From contig JAUIKP010000138.1 of assembly GCA_030430725.1 (NCBI GenBank), positions 1 to 7,919 on the forward strand: DNA of 7,919 nt, in the 5' to 3' direction. The notes beneath the pieces are model-generated. The model was not told the DNA's origin. It made no database searches and saw only the letters and a program-made list of their open reading frames with translations. This DNA comes from Nitrospiria bacterium (GTDB taxonomy: Bacteria > Nitrospirota > Nitrospiria > Nitrospirales > UBA8639). How positions within the stretch are numbered: position 1 is the first letter of the stretch; the number at the start of each line of letters is the position of its first letter. Positions 1-6,745 of this stretch are shown here, piece by piece. Position numbers and translations under genes: made by a program.

Positions 1-1515
1 GGCATCGACCAATGCCGGAACGGTATTCTCCAACGCCATGACATCCACCGACAGCCCTTCTTTCTGAACGGTTTGAGCGGTAATCGGGCCAATGACGGCC
101 ACGATTAAATGCCGTGTTAATTCCTGAAATTCTTGACGATTTTCAAACAACTGGCAAAAATTTTTCACGGTTGAAGAGCTGGTAAAGGTCACATACTGAA
201 TTTCCCTGTTGCGAAGTCGATCACGAAGAGGGCCCATATCGACAATGGGAGGAAGAGCCTGATAGGCATGAACCACATGAACGGTGGCACCCATGGCTTT
301 CAACTGGTCAGGAAGAATCTCACGTGCCACTTTGGCTCTTGGAATCAAAATCCGTTGGCCGGCAACCCCTAACATGCCGATGTCCCGCAAAATCCCTTCT
401 GCCTGAAATTCTTGAGGAACCAAATCCGAGGCAATCCCCCAGCGAGCAGCCTCCTCCCGGGTCCGAGGACCAATACAACACACACGGATTCCGGCCAAGC
501 TCCGCACGTCTTTATGATAAAACCAGAGACGTTCCATGAAGGATTGCACGCCATTCACACTTGTGAAAATCACCCAGTCGTATGTCGAAATCGCAGCAAT
601 CGCCTCATCCACAGGTGTCCAGCTATCAGGAGGATGAATCTCCAACGTAGGACATTCCACCGGTTCCGCACCCTGCGCCGCCAGCAAATTTGAAAGAGCC
701 GGCGCCTGGGCACGAGGTCTGGTCACTAACACTCCTTGTCCAAACAGAGGACGGGATTCATGCCAGTTCAGTCGTTCACGTAACCGAACGACTTCACCCA
801 CGACAATCACTGATGGCGGACTCATGTCTGCCTGAGAGGCTAATTCCACAATGTCTGATAGTGTTCCCACTACTGTTCGTTGACGAGCATAGGTCCCCCA
901 TCGGATCACCGCAACGGGAGTCGTTGCAGGCTTGCCTTCCTGAATGAGCCGGTCCACAATCTGCGGAAGATTTTTCATGCCCATTAAAAAGACAAGCGTC
1001 CCTTCAGCCGAAGCGAAACGTGGCCATTCCATTGCACTCGATGGTTTGGTCGGATCTTCATGGCCGGTCACAAATGCGACCGTCGAGGCGAGAGTCCGGT
1101 GCGTCACGGGAATACCAGCATACGCCGGCACTGCTACGGCAGCCGTCACCCCGGGTACCACTTCAAAGGGGATCCCTGCGTCTGCGATCACTTCGGCTTC
1201 TTCACCTCCGCGGCCAAACATAAAAGGATCCCCTCCCTTGAGTCGCACGACACGTTTGCCTTCCTGAGCTTTGGTAACCAACAGGGCGTGAATCTCTGCC
1301 TGATCCCGATAGGCCCCACGACCTTTTCTTCCGACGTAAATACACTCGGCGTGAGAAGGGGCAAATTTCAACAATTCGGGATTAGCCAAGTGATCGTACA
1401 GCACCACGTCAGCCTGCTCGAGACACTCTTTCCCTCGTAAAGTCAGCAACTTGGCATCGCCGGGCCCGGCTCCGACCAAAAATACCCGACCATGAAATGC
1501 AACTACCTTGGTCAT
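1..1515 (-). CDS. cobA-hemD: Fused uroporphyrinogen-III C-methyltransferase / uroporphyrinogen-III synthase, 3' end cut by window edge
   Basis: One uninterrupted frame of 505 codons runs from an ATG at 1515 to the left edge without a stop. Residues 1 to about 245 are a SAM-dependent uroporphyrinogen-III methyltransferase (SUMT), which makes precorrin-2 for siroheme, heme d1 or cobalamin. Visible motifs are VGAGPGD (about 15-21), [16 protein letters not shown] (about 91-106), VVPGVTAA near 120 and PVTHR further on. From about residue 258 a second domain begins with [12 protein letters not shown] and contains [19 protein letters not shown] and [11 protein letters not shown]. These are typical of uroporphyrinogen-III synthase (HemD), which cyclises hydroxymethylbilane with inversion of ring D. 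By comparison with HemD, only about 10-20 residues seem to be missing. The start overlaps the hemC stop as ATGA, and the ribosome binding site is weak (GGGATGG just upstream), which suggests coupled translation. CobA-HemD fusions are known in several phyla. Confidence in both domains is high; the true 3' end is not in view. Confidence 0.95.
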   Translation of the reverse strand, partial: MTKVVAFHGRVFLVGAGPGDAKLLTLRGKECLEQADVVLYDHLANPELLKFAPSHAECIYVGRKGRGAYRDQAEIHALLVTKAQEGKRVVRLKGGDPFMFGRGGEEAEVIADAGIPFEVVPGVTAAVAVPAYAGIPVTHRTLASTVAFVTGHEDPTKPSSAMEWPRFASAEGTLVFLMGMKNLPQIVDRLIQEGKPATTPVAVIRWGTYARQRTVVGTLSDIVELASQADMSPPSVIVVGEVVRLRERLNWHESRPLFGQGVLVTRPRAQAPALSNLLAAQGAEPVECPTLEIHPPDSWTPVDEAIAAISTYDWVIFTSVNGVQSFMERLWFYHKDVRSLAGIRVCCIGPRTREEAARWGIASDLVPQEFQAEGILRDIGMLGVAGQRILIPRAKVAREILPDQLKAMGATVHVVHAYQALPPIVDMGPLRDRLRNREIQYVTFTSSSTVKNFCQLFENRQEFQELTRHLIVAVIGPITAQTVQKEGLSVDVMALENTVPALVDA

Positions 1516-2462
1516 GCCATCCCATAAATTTCCTGGAGAATGGGCTGCGCCCCACCGTCCAACAATTGTTCAGCCACCTGCGTGCCAATTGATTCGGCTT
1601 CCCCCGCTGGTCCCGATACCACTTGACGGATATATCGTTTCCCGTCAAGGCTCGCGACTAACCCCTCCAGAGTCAGGGTGTCCCCTTGAAGAGTCCCATA
1701 CCCTGCAATGGGAACCTGGCATCCGCCCTCCAACCTTGCAAGCAACGCCCGTTCGGCAGTGACCGCAATCCGAGTTGGTCGATGTTCAAACTGAGCGACC
1801 AGATCTCGAATCCATGAATCATCTTTTCTTCCTTCCAGGCCCAACGAACCTTGCCCAATTGCCGGCAGACTCACATCAACAGACAAATACTCCGTCACTT
1901 CCTGATCCCATCCTAGGCGCTTCAGCCCGGAGGCAGCCAGGATAATGGCATCATACTGACCCTCGCGAACCTTGCGTAGTCTTGTATCCACATTCCCCCG
2001 CAACATTGCAATCTCAAGATCGGGGCGGGCATGTAACAATTGCGCTTGTCGTCGCAAACTACTAGTGCCGACCCGTGCGCCAATCGGCAATGTTGCCAAG
2101 GTATGGCCCTCACGGGCAATCAACGCATCCCTGGGATCCTCCCTCTCGGGAACACAAACAATCCCCAGCCCTTCAGGCATTTCTGACGGTACATCTTTCA
2201 TGCTATGCACGGCCAGATCAATATCTCGGCGGAGCAGGGCTTCTTCAATTTCTTTTACAAACAGCCCCTTACCCCCAATTTTGGCCAAAGGCACATCTTG
2301 AATTTTATCTCCGCTTGTTTGGATGCGCTTTAGTATCACAGAAATATCCGGGGCAAGGGTTTTGAGCTGTCTTTTCACCCATTCGGCTTGCCATATAGCC
2401 AATTGGCTTCCCCGTGTTCCCACAATGAGGGTAGAGCGTGCTTGACCATCCCCCTGATTCAT
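1512..2462 (-). CDS. hemC: Hydroxymethylbilane synthase (porphobilinogen deaminase)
   Basis: This cytosolic enzyme joins four porphobilinogen molecules into the linear tetrapyrrole hydroxymethylbilane, the substrate of the HemD domain encoded next. The 316-residue product has the usual family length. It opens with IVGTRGSQLAIWQ (13-25), followed by KIGGKGLFVKEIE (61-73). HSMKDVP at 86-92 supplies the catalytic aspartate, D90. VGTSSLRRQAQL (131-142) and LRGNVDTRLRK (154-164) are the substrate- and cofactor-binding stretches. LEGGCQVPIAGYG carries C248, the cysteine that anchors the dipyrromethane cofactor in this family. The ATG overlaps the hemA stop as ATGA and has a good AAGGA ribosome binding site at 2469-2473, six bases upstream. 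It is thus the best-initiated internal gene of the operon. No key residue is missing. Confidence 0.98.
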   Translation of the reverse strand: MNQGDGQARSTLIVGTRGSQLAIWQAEWVKRQLKTLAPDISVILKRIQTSGDKIQDVPLAKIGGKGLFVKEIEEALLRRDIDLAVHSMKDVPSEMPEGLGIVCVPEREDPRDALIAREGHTLATLPIGARVGTSSLRRQAQLLHARPDLEIAMLRGNVDTRLRKVREGQYDAIILAASGLKRLGWDQEVTEYLSVDVSLPAIGQGSLGLEGRKDDSWIRDLVAQFEHRPTRIAVTAERALLARLEGGCQVPIAGYGTLQGDTLTLEGLVASLDGKRYIRQVVSGPAGEAESIGTQVAEQLLDGGAQPILQEIYGMA

Positions 2463-3817
2463 ACGCCATCCTTCTGTGGAAGGCGCTCCTCGCTCACGCC
2501 ATCACCTGTTTCATCTTCCAGGAGTGGTATCTCTCCGGAGTGAATCTCCCGTTCCCGAAGTTCAAAGAACCGGCGGGCAGCTTCAATGAACGCAAATCCA
2601 TTTTGAGATTGTGCCTCCGATTTTAGGGTCACGACCGGACCATGGAGTAATTTATTTACAATCGCGGACGCCAGGCCTTCAATGGCAGATCGTTCCTTCG
2701 ACGACAATTCCCCTAAACGACCGAAGACTTTCTCCAACTCGCCTTGCTTGATCTCTTCCGCTTTTTTTCTCAAGGCTACGATGGTCGGCGTTGCTTCCAG
2801 TCCGCGAACCCAGGCAACCATACTTCCCACTTCTTCCCTTACCATGTGCTCCGCAGTTTCAGCTTCTTTCAATCGTTCTTCCTGGTTTTGGCCCACATGA
2901 GCCTTGAGATCGTCAATATCAAACACATAGGCGTTATCAACATCCTTAACGGCCGGATCAATATTTCGAGGCACGGTAATATCAATTAAAAACATGGGGC
3001 GGTTCATTCGATGATACACCGCCATTTCGATATCATCCTTGGTAATGACATAGTGGGGAGCGCCCGTGGCGCAAATCACAATATCCACCTTGGGTAGTGT
3101 GCTTCGAAGCTGTTCATAGGGAACCGCCTGACCATGAAAGCGTTCGGCCAGCATGAAAGCACGATGATGATTTCGATTCGCAATGAGAACTTCCTTCACG
3201 CCCTGATTCACCAGGTGTTGCGCAGCCAACTTTCCCATCTCCCCTGCCCCCACTAACAACACAACTCGTTGTTTCAGATTCGAAAAAACTTTTTTGGCTA
3301 ATTCCACAGCGGCATAGCTGACGGAAACCGCATATTCCCCAATCCGGGTGTTTGTGCGGACACTTTTCCCTACCGAAATCGCTTTTTTGACAACCTTATT
3401 CAGAATGACGCCGGACGAACGATGGGTCAGAGCCAGTTCGTAGGCTTCCTTTACTTGCCCTAGGACCTGGGGTTCTCCCACAACCATGGAATCTAAACTA
3501 GCCGATACCCGAAATAAATGCGCGATGGCTTCATCATCACTATATCGATACAGGTGAGGGAGTAAATCCTCCGTGGACAAGGAGAAATGGGTTGAGACCA
3601 AAAAATCTTCCAATTGACGAAACCCCCATTCTCCCTTTTCTACGACCGCATACACTTCAACACGGTTGCAAGTCCCCAGATACATGGCCTCTTTGATACC
3701 GGAGTACGCCATGAGTCGACCCAACGCTTCTCCCATCCGGCTATCCTGGATGGCCAGTAATTCCCGAAGTTCAACGGAAGCCGTCCGATGATTGAGACCT
3801 AAAACGATAATATTCAT
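2459..3817 (-). CDS. hemA: Glutamyl-tRNA reductase
   Basis: This is the first committed and usually rate-controlling enzyme of the C5 pathway. It reduces glutamyl-tRNA(Glu) with NADPH to glutamate-1-semialdehyde. The 452-residue product begins GLNHRTASVELRELL (7-21). The catalytic cysteine is C50 in YLGTCNRVEVYAV, and SLDSMVVGEPQVLGQVKEAY (107-126) is a hallmark stretch. The NADPH-binding loop is LLVGAGEMGKLAAQHL (187-202). The C-terminal helical dimerisation region is present (about 310-425). The tail after residue 425 (REIHSGEIPLLEDETGDG onward) is acidic and poorly conserved in type. The ATG overlaps the stop of the HemX-like gene as ATGA. No purine-rich ribosome binding site is visible before it (AACCGATGTCACCGTT), so its translation probably depends on ribosomes finishing the upstream gene. 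That is inference. No heme-regulatory motif can be proved from the sequence. Confidence 0.98.
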   Translation of the reverse strand: MNIIVLGLNHRTASVELRELLAIQDSRMGEALGRLMAYSGIKEAMYLGTCNRVEVYAVVEKGEWGFRQLEDFLVSTHFSLSTEDLLPHLYRYSDDEAIAHLFRVSASLDSMVVGEPQVLGQVKEAYELALTHRSSGVILNKVVKKAISVGKSVRTNTRIGEYAVSVSYAAVELAKKVFSNLKQRVVLLVGAGEMGKLAAQHLVNQGVKEVLIANRNHHRAFMLAERFHGQAVPYEQLRSTLPKVDIVICATGAPHYVITKDDIEMAVYHRMNRPMFLIDITVPRNIDPAVKDVDNAYVFDIDDLKAHVGQNQEERLKEAETAEHMVREEVGSMVAWVRGLEATPTIVALRKKAEEIKQGELEKVFGRLGELSSKERSAIEGLASAIVNKLLHGPVVTLKSEAQSQNGFAFIEAARRFFELREREIHSGEIPLLEDETGDGVSEERLPQKDGV

Positions 3818-4623
3818 AACGGTGACATCGGTTGAGGACTTTTAATAAGGATGCCGACAAAGGTCAAAATTACTCCGGCAAACCCCACAATGGTTAGATA
3901 AGCGGCTTTTTTCGCCCTCCATCCGGCCGTCACCCTTCCCATCAGGACCGCGAAATAAAAGAACCAGGTAATTAAGGCCCATATTTGCTCAGAATTCCAG
4001 CTCAAATACGATCCAATCGTTAATTGGGCTGAAACGGCCCCTGTCAGAATTCCTAAAGTCAATAGAGGAAACCCAAAAAGGATAGACCGTTGGTTGAGAG
4101 AATCTAAAAAATCCAGTGGTGGGAGCTTGAAAGATAACACATTAAATTGTTTGGATTTTAAGAGGCGCTCTTGCATCACATACATCAATCCGGCCACGAA
4201 AGCCACAGCAAATCCAATGGTACCTAAGATACTCAGGGTCACATGCACCCATACCGTCTGAAAGACCGGGGCAAGAGTATCGGCTGATTGAGGCGCCAGG
4301 GTTGCCGAAACGAGAGACAGAAAGGCCAGTGGAAGGATAAAGGCGCCCAACACCTCTAAGCCCCGTTTCATGCCAACAACTAAAAAGACCAGCACTAACC
4401 CCCAGGCAAAAAAGGACATGGCGTCCTTAAAGGTCATAATAGGGACATGCCCCATCGACACCATGGCCATTATGAGTCCCGAGGTATGAGAAACAAACCC
4501 CAACCCTGTGGCCACAAGAGAAATTTTTGAGATCACATCAGAACGGTGCCAAAGATAAAGAAGAAAAAGGAGCGTACCTCCAAAATAAAAGCCCATGGTG
4601 AGATATGGCAGTAATTCAGGCAT
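3814..4623 (-). CDS. hemX: HemX/CcsA-family integral membrane protein, first gene of the heme operon
   Basis: About eight hydrophobic segments fill this 269-residue protein (roughly 5-25, 33-57, 66-84, 92-110, 125-150, 182-203, 214-231 and 240-260). It belongs to the cytochrome c assembly (CcsA/CcmC) superfamily. The diagnostic region is GSYLSWNSEQIWALITW (from about residue 204), a weakened form of the tryptophan-rich WGxYWSWDxxEtW motif. Histidines that could face heme lie in SHTSG (46), MGHVP (59) and WVHVTLS (127). In Bacillus a related protein, HemX, is encoded directly before or after hemA and lowers the HemA level. The position here, overlapping the hemA start by ATGA, suggests the same kind of role. 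A role in cytochrome c heme handling remains possible. An earlier in-frame GTG at 4650 would give 278 residues. The operon promoter would place the transcript start near 4658, leaving no room for a binding site before that GTG. I therefore prefer the ATG at 4623, which has a modest TAGG seven bases upstream. Confidence 0.85.
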   Translation of the reverse strand: MPELLPYLTMGFYFGGTLLFLLYLWHRSDVISKISLVATGLGFVSHTSGLIMAMVSMGHVPIMTFKDAMSFFAWGLVLVFLVVGMKRGLEVLGAFILPLAFLSLVSATLAPQSADTLAPVFQTVWVHVTLSILGTIGFAVAFVAGLMYVMQERLLKSKQFNVLSFKLPPLDFLDSLNQRSILFGFPLLTLGILTGAVSAQLTIGSYLSWNSEQIWALITWFFYFAVLMGRVTAGWRAKKAAYLTIVGFAGVILTFVGILIKSPQPMSPL

Positions 4624-4664
4624 TGAACAACCTAGTAGAAACACATGCACAAAGACCCATATCG

Positions 4665-4693
4665 AGTATAGATCTGGCTCCAGGGAAGGTCAA
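4665..4693 (-). promoter_or_regulatory. Sigma70-type promoter of the heme operon
   Basis: On the minus strand TTGACC (4693-4688) and TATACT (4670-4665) are separated by exactly 17 bases. Transcription should start near 4658, giving a leader of about 35 bases before the ATG at 4623. It is the only good promoter seen upstream of the four coupled genes, and it lies about 65 bases beyond the end of the dehydrogenase pseudogene. No clear operator was found. Confidence 0.75.
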
Positions 4694-4758
4694 GAAAATC
4701 AACAGGTTACCATCATTTCTTGCTTAAGAAAAAGAGGAAAATCACACCGCATATCCAC

Positions 4759-5528
4759 TTAGGGAGTGTCTGCGGGAGCTCCACCACAAACATCTAAGGG
4801 TTGCCCAGTTAGTACTAGCCGCATGTGAGCATGGATACATGACAACATCGGCCACTTCGTCGGCTTACGCCATTTGTTTTCGGAATCGTACTGATCGTGA
4901 TTTCACTGTATTCATCTGGTGAATTCCAGGCAGGCACAGTTTGCTCAATCACTTGCCTGTATATGGCGGTACCCGCGCATGTTGTGAAAATAGCGTCCAC
5001 CGTTTTCTGGAAGGCAACAATCCAGTGACAGAGTGACCCCTAAAATGCCATGTTTGGTGGTACAATACGACAAATTATCCCCCACACCAAACCGTCCCAG
5101 GACGGAGGAGATATTAACGAGACGTCCATAGTGGTGAGTGAGCATATGGAGGATAGCGTGATTCGAAACCAAGTAGTGCCTGTTTCATTCACCTGAAGAA
5201 TTTTTAGGCATTTGTAACCATCTGGATCGTGGATCGGTGTTCGACCTGATGCTCCTACATTATTGAGAATGTCCAGCCGGCCAAATTTCTTGATCACCCG
5301 CTTAAACCGTATACTCGACATTGACCCAGTGAGTCACATCACATGGTATCAGACAGCCTATCTCCGCCGGTCTGAACGTGGTCTACCTCTCTCATTCTTT
5401 CACACGTCTCCCATAAACAGGGACTTCCGCCTATTAACCCACTAACCCCTGGGCAATGGCACATCCAATAGCCACTCCACCTCCCTAACCAGAGGCACTT
5501 GACCTTTCAAACGATGGATGTCCCCCAT
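4759..5528 (-). pseudogene. Short-chain dehydrogenase/reductase (SDR) pseudogene with many frameshifts
   Basis: A whole classical SDR of about 255 codons can be followed, but only by changing frame about eight times. In order: start at 5528 with LKGQVPLV; a damaged Rossmann stretch GGGVAIGCAIAQGL from 5484; two adjacent stops (TAA TAG); then GRRVKE; EVDHVQTGGDR from 5389; CLIPCDVTHWVNVE from 5355. Next come KRVIKKFGRLDILNNVG (from about 5300) with LQVNETGT, and HMLTHHYGRLVNISSVLGRF followed by YCTTKHGILG, which holds the catalytic Tyr and Lys. The remains continue as TVDAIFTTCAG near 5000, ADEVADVVMY from 4864 and LTGQPLDVCGG from 4812, ending at the TAA at 4759-4761. The overall length is normal, so decay was by small insertions and deletions rather than large loss. 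The YCTTKHG and C-terminal GQPLDVCGG style recall acyl-CoA or ketoacyl/polyketide-type SDR reductases, but the substrate cannot be told. No translation product is expected. Confidence 0.88.
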
Positions 5529-5637
5529 CGTTTATCATTGCGAAACCAGGCGGGTACAATTGGATCGCCCTGGACATTGGCAGACTCACACAGTACCATT
5601 TCCAACCTTGCCCTATATCATTTTCCTGCAATAGACC

Positions 5638-6387
5638 ATGGCCGGAACGCTCTATATTGTCAGTACGCCTATCGGAAATCTGGAAGATATGACATTCCGG
5701 GCTATCCGCATTCTCCAAGAGGTAGCCATTATTGCAGCTGAGGACACACGTCGCACACAAAAACTCTGCACCTACTATCACATCGGCACACCACTCACCA
5801 GTTATCACGATTTCAACAAGGAGGAGAAAACCGACATTCTTCTCCATCGGCTCCAGGAAGGAAGTTCCGTTGCCTTGGTTTGCGATGCGGGGACCCCTCT
5901 TATTTCGGATCCGGGATTTTATCTGGTTCGACAGGCAATCAAGTCAAATATTCCACTTATCCCTATTCCAGGACCATCCTCCGTTCTGACGGCATTATGC
6001 GTGTCAGGTTTGGAAACGGATCGATTTATCTTTGAGGGATTTGTGCCCAGAAAACCAGGAGCCAGGGGAAAATTTTTCCAAAATATTAAAGAAGAAAAGG
6101 GTACCATTGTTGTCTTTGAAACCCAGCATCGGATTCTCAAAACATTACAAGTCATCACGAACGTCATGGGGAACAGACACATTGTCCTAACACGGGAATT
6201 GACAAAACTCAACGAAGAAATTATTCGGGGAGAAATCGAAGAAGTGATTCAACAGGTAAAAAACAAATCGATTAAAGGGGAAATAACACTTTTAATTCAA
6301 GGGTTACCTCAAAGGAGGAAAAGGCAATTGGAACCATTACCCGAAAGTTCAAGGTCGACCCCCATCACACATCTACCTTCTGAATAA
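5638..6387 (+). CDS. rsmI: 16S rRNA (cytidine(1402)-2'-O)-methyltransferase, short C-terminus
   Basis: RsmI uses SAM to methylate the 2'-OH of C1402 in the decoding centre of 16S rRNA. The family signature is plain: IVSTPIGNLEDMT (7-19), AEDTRRT (34-40), DAGTPLISDPG (83-93), PIPGPSS (109-115), FEGFVPRKPG (132-141), FETQHR (160-165) and LTRELTKLNEE (184-194). Two usual residues differ: the SDAGTP motif here has Cys82, and the usual ESPHR reads ETQHR. Homologues are commonly about 275-290 residues and end in a small helix-turn-helix-like domain. This product has 249 residues and after GEITLLIQG (214-222) ends in a basic and then proline/serine-rich tail, so that domain seems absent. An in-frame TAG lies one codon before the ATG, so the start cannot be earlier. 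No Shine-Dalgarno sequence or convincing promoter is visible in 5529-5637. The 3' end overlaps the convergent small gene by 23 bases. Confidence 0.93.
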   Translation: MAGTLYIVSTPIGNLEDMTFRAIRILQEVAIIAAEDTRRTQKLCTYYHIGTPLTSYHDFNKEEKTDILLHRLQEGSSVALVCDAGTPLISDPGFYLVRQAIKSNIPLIPIPGPSSVLTALCVSGLETDRFIFEGFVPRKPGARGKFFQNIKEEKGTIVVFETQHRILKTLQVITNVMGNRHIVLTRELTKLNEEIIRGEIEEVIQQVKNKSIKGEITLLIQGLPQRRKRQLEPLPESSRSTPITHLPSE

Positions 6388-6589
6388 CCACACGGTAATA
6401 ATGGTCAACTTTTTCTTGCTTTAGGATCTGGTGACCCTCATTGGTAATGCTTTGCGGAACATTTCGAATTGGTTCGCCTTCATCCAACAACACCCTCAAC
6501 TGATCACCGCTTTCTAAAGTTTCCAGCTTAAGCTTCGTCTTCACAAAGTTGTACGGACAAATGACCCCTCGAAGATCCAATTCCTCCAT
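6365..6589 (-). CDS. TusA-family (SirA-like) small sulfur-carrier protein
   Basis: A 74-residue protein opens with MEELDLRGVICPYNFVKTKL. The LDLRG-x-x-CP signature puts the sulfur-carrying cysteine at C11, followed by P12. A helix follows, then DQLRVLLDEGEPIRNVPQSI and a C-terminal strand (HYYRVVIQKV). This matches the two-layer alpha/beta fold of TusA proteins, which accept persulfide sulfur from a cysteine desulfurase or rhodanese and pass it on. E. coli TusA feeds tRNA thiolation; other members serve molybdenum-cofactor or oxidative sulfur pathways. The second half (GEPIRNVPQSITNEGHQIL) marks a subgroup distinct from E. coli TusA. No sulfur-relay partner is next to it, so the exact role is unknown. 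The binding site is weak (GAGAG before CTC-ATG). It is convergent with rsmI and separated from the next upstream gene by a strong terminator. Confidence 0.85.
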   Translation of the reverse strand: MEELDLRGVICPYNFVKTKLKLETLESGDQLRVLLDEGEPIRNVPQSITNEGHQILKQEKVDHYYRVVIQKVDV

Positions 6590-6676
6590 GAGCTCTCAAT
6601 CTTCTCCCGCCAACGGCTTATTAACAGACGAAATCAATTTTCCTTATTATTAATAGATTTCATTAGCCAAATAAAC

Positions 6677-6713
6677 AAAAGAGCGTGCCGGAAATTGACC
6701 GGCACGCTCTTTT
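6677..6713 (-). terminator. Strong intrinsic, probably bidirectional terminator
   Basis: Two perfectly complementary 15-base arms (6677-6691 and 6699-6713, core GAGCGTGCCGG) enclose a 7-base loop (AAATTGA on the plus strand). On the minus strand the hairpin ends in TTTTGTTTATTT, a good U-tract, 33 bases after the stop of the exported-protein gene at 6746. On the plus strand the arm also ends in TTTT. It insulates the TusA-like gene from transcription coming from the exported-protein gene. Confidence 0.9.
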
Positions 6714-6745
6714 AAACTACAAAAATGGCCTGTTATCAATTAAAC

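Noticed and set aside
944..1440. Two plus-strand open frames of 107 and 126 codons opposite the cobA domain
   Set aside because: They are shadows of the SUMT coding sequence; the minus-strand frame holds all the family motifs.
1972..2365. Two plus-strand open frames of about 100 codons inside hemC
   Set aside because: They are antisense to strongly conserved hemC motifs and have no recognisable content.
5577..5637. Possible rsmI promoter (TTGGCA at 5577, TATATC at 5614)
   Set aside because: The spacing is about 31 bases, too long for a sigma70 promoter, and no better -35 element sits 16-18 bases before the AT-rich box.
5485..5847. A 120-codon minus-strand open frame across the rsmI start
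   Set aside because: It lies mostly antisense to the well-supported rsmI N-terminus and shows no family motif or ribosome binding site.
6590..6676. AT-rich TAATAATAA stretch upstream of the TusA-like gene as a promoter
   Set aside because: A TTGGCT lies before it, but the spacing is 12 or 15 bases and the match is weak, so it cannot be separated from chance in AT-rich sequence.
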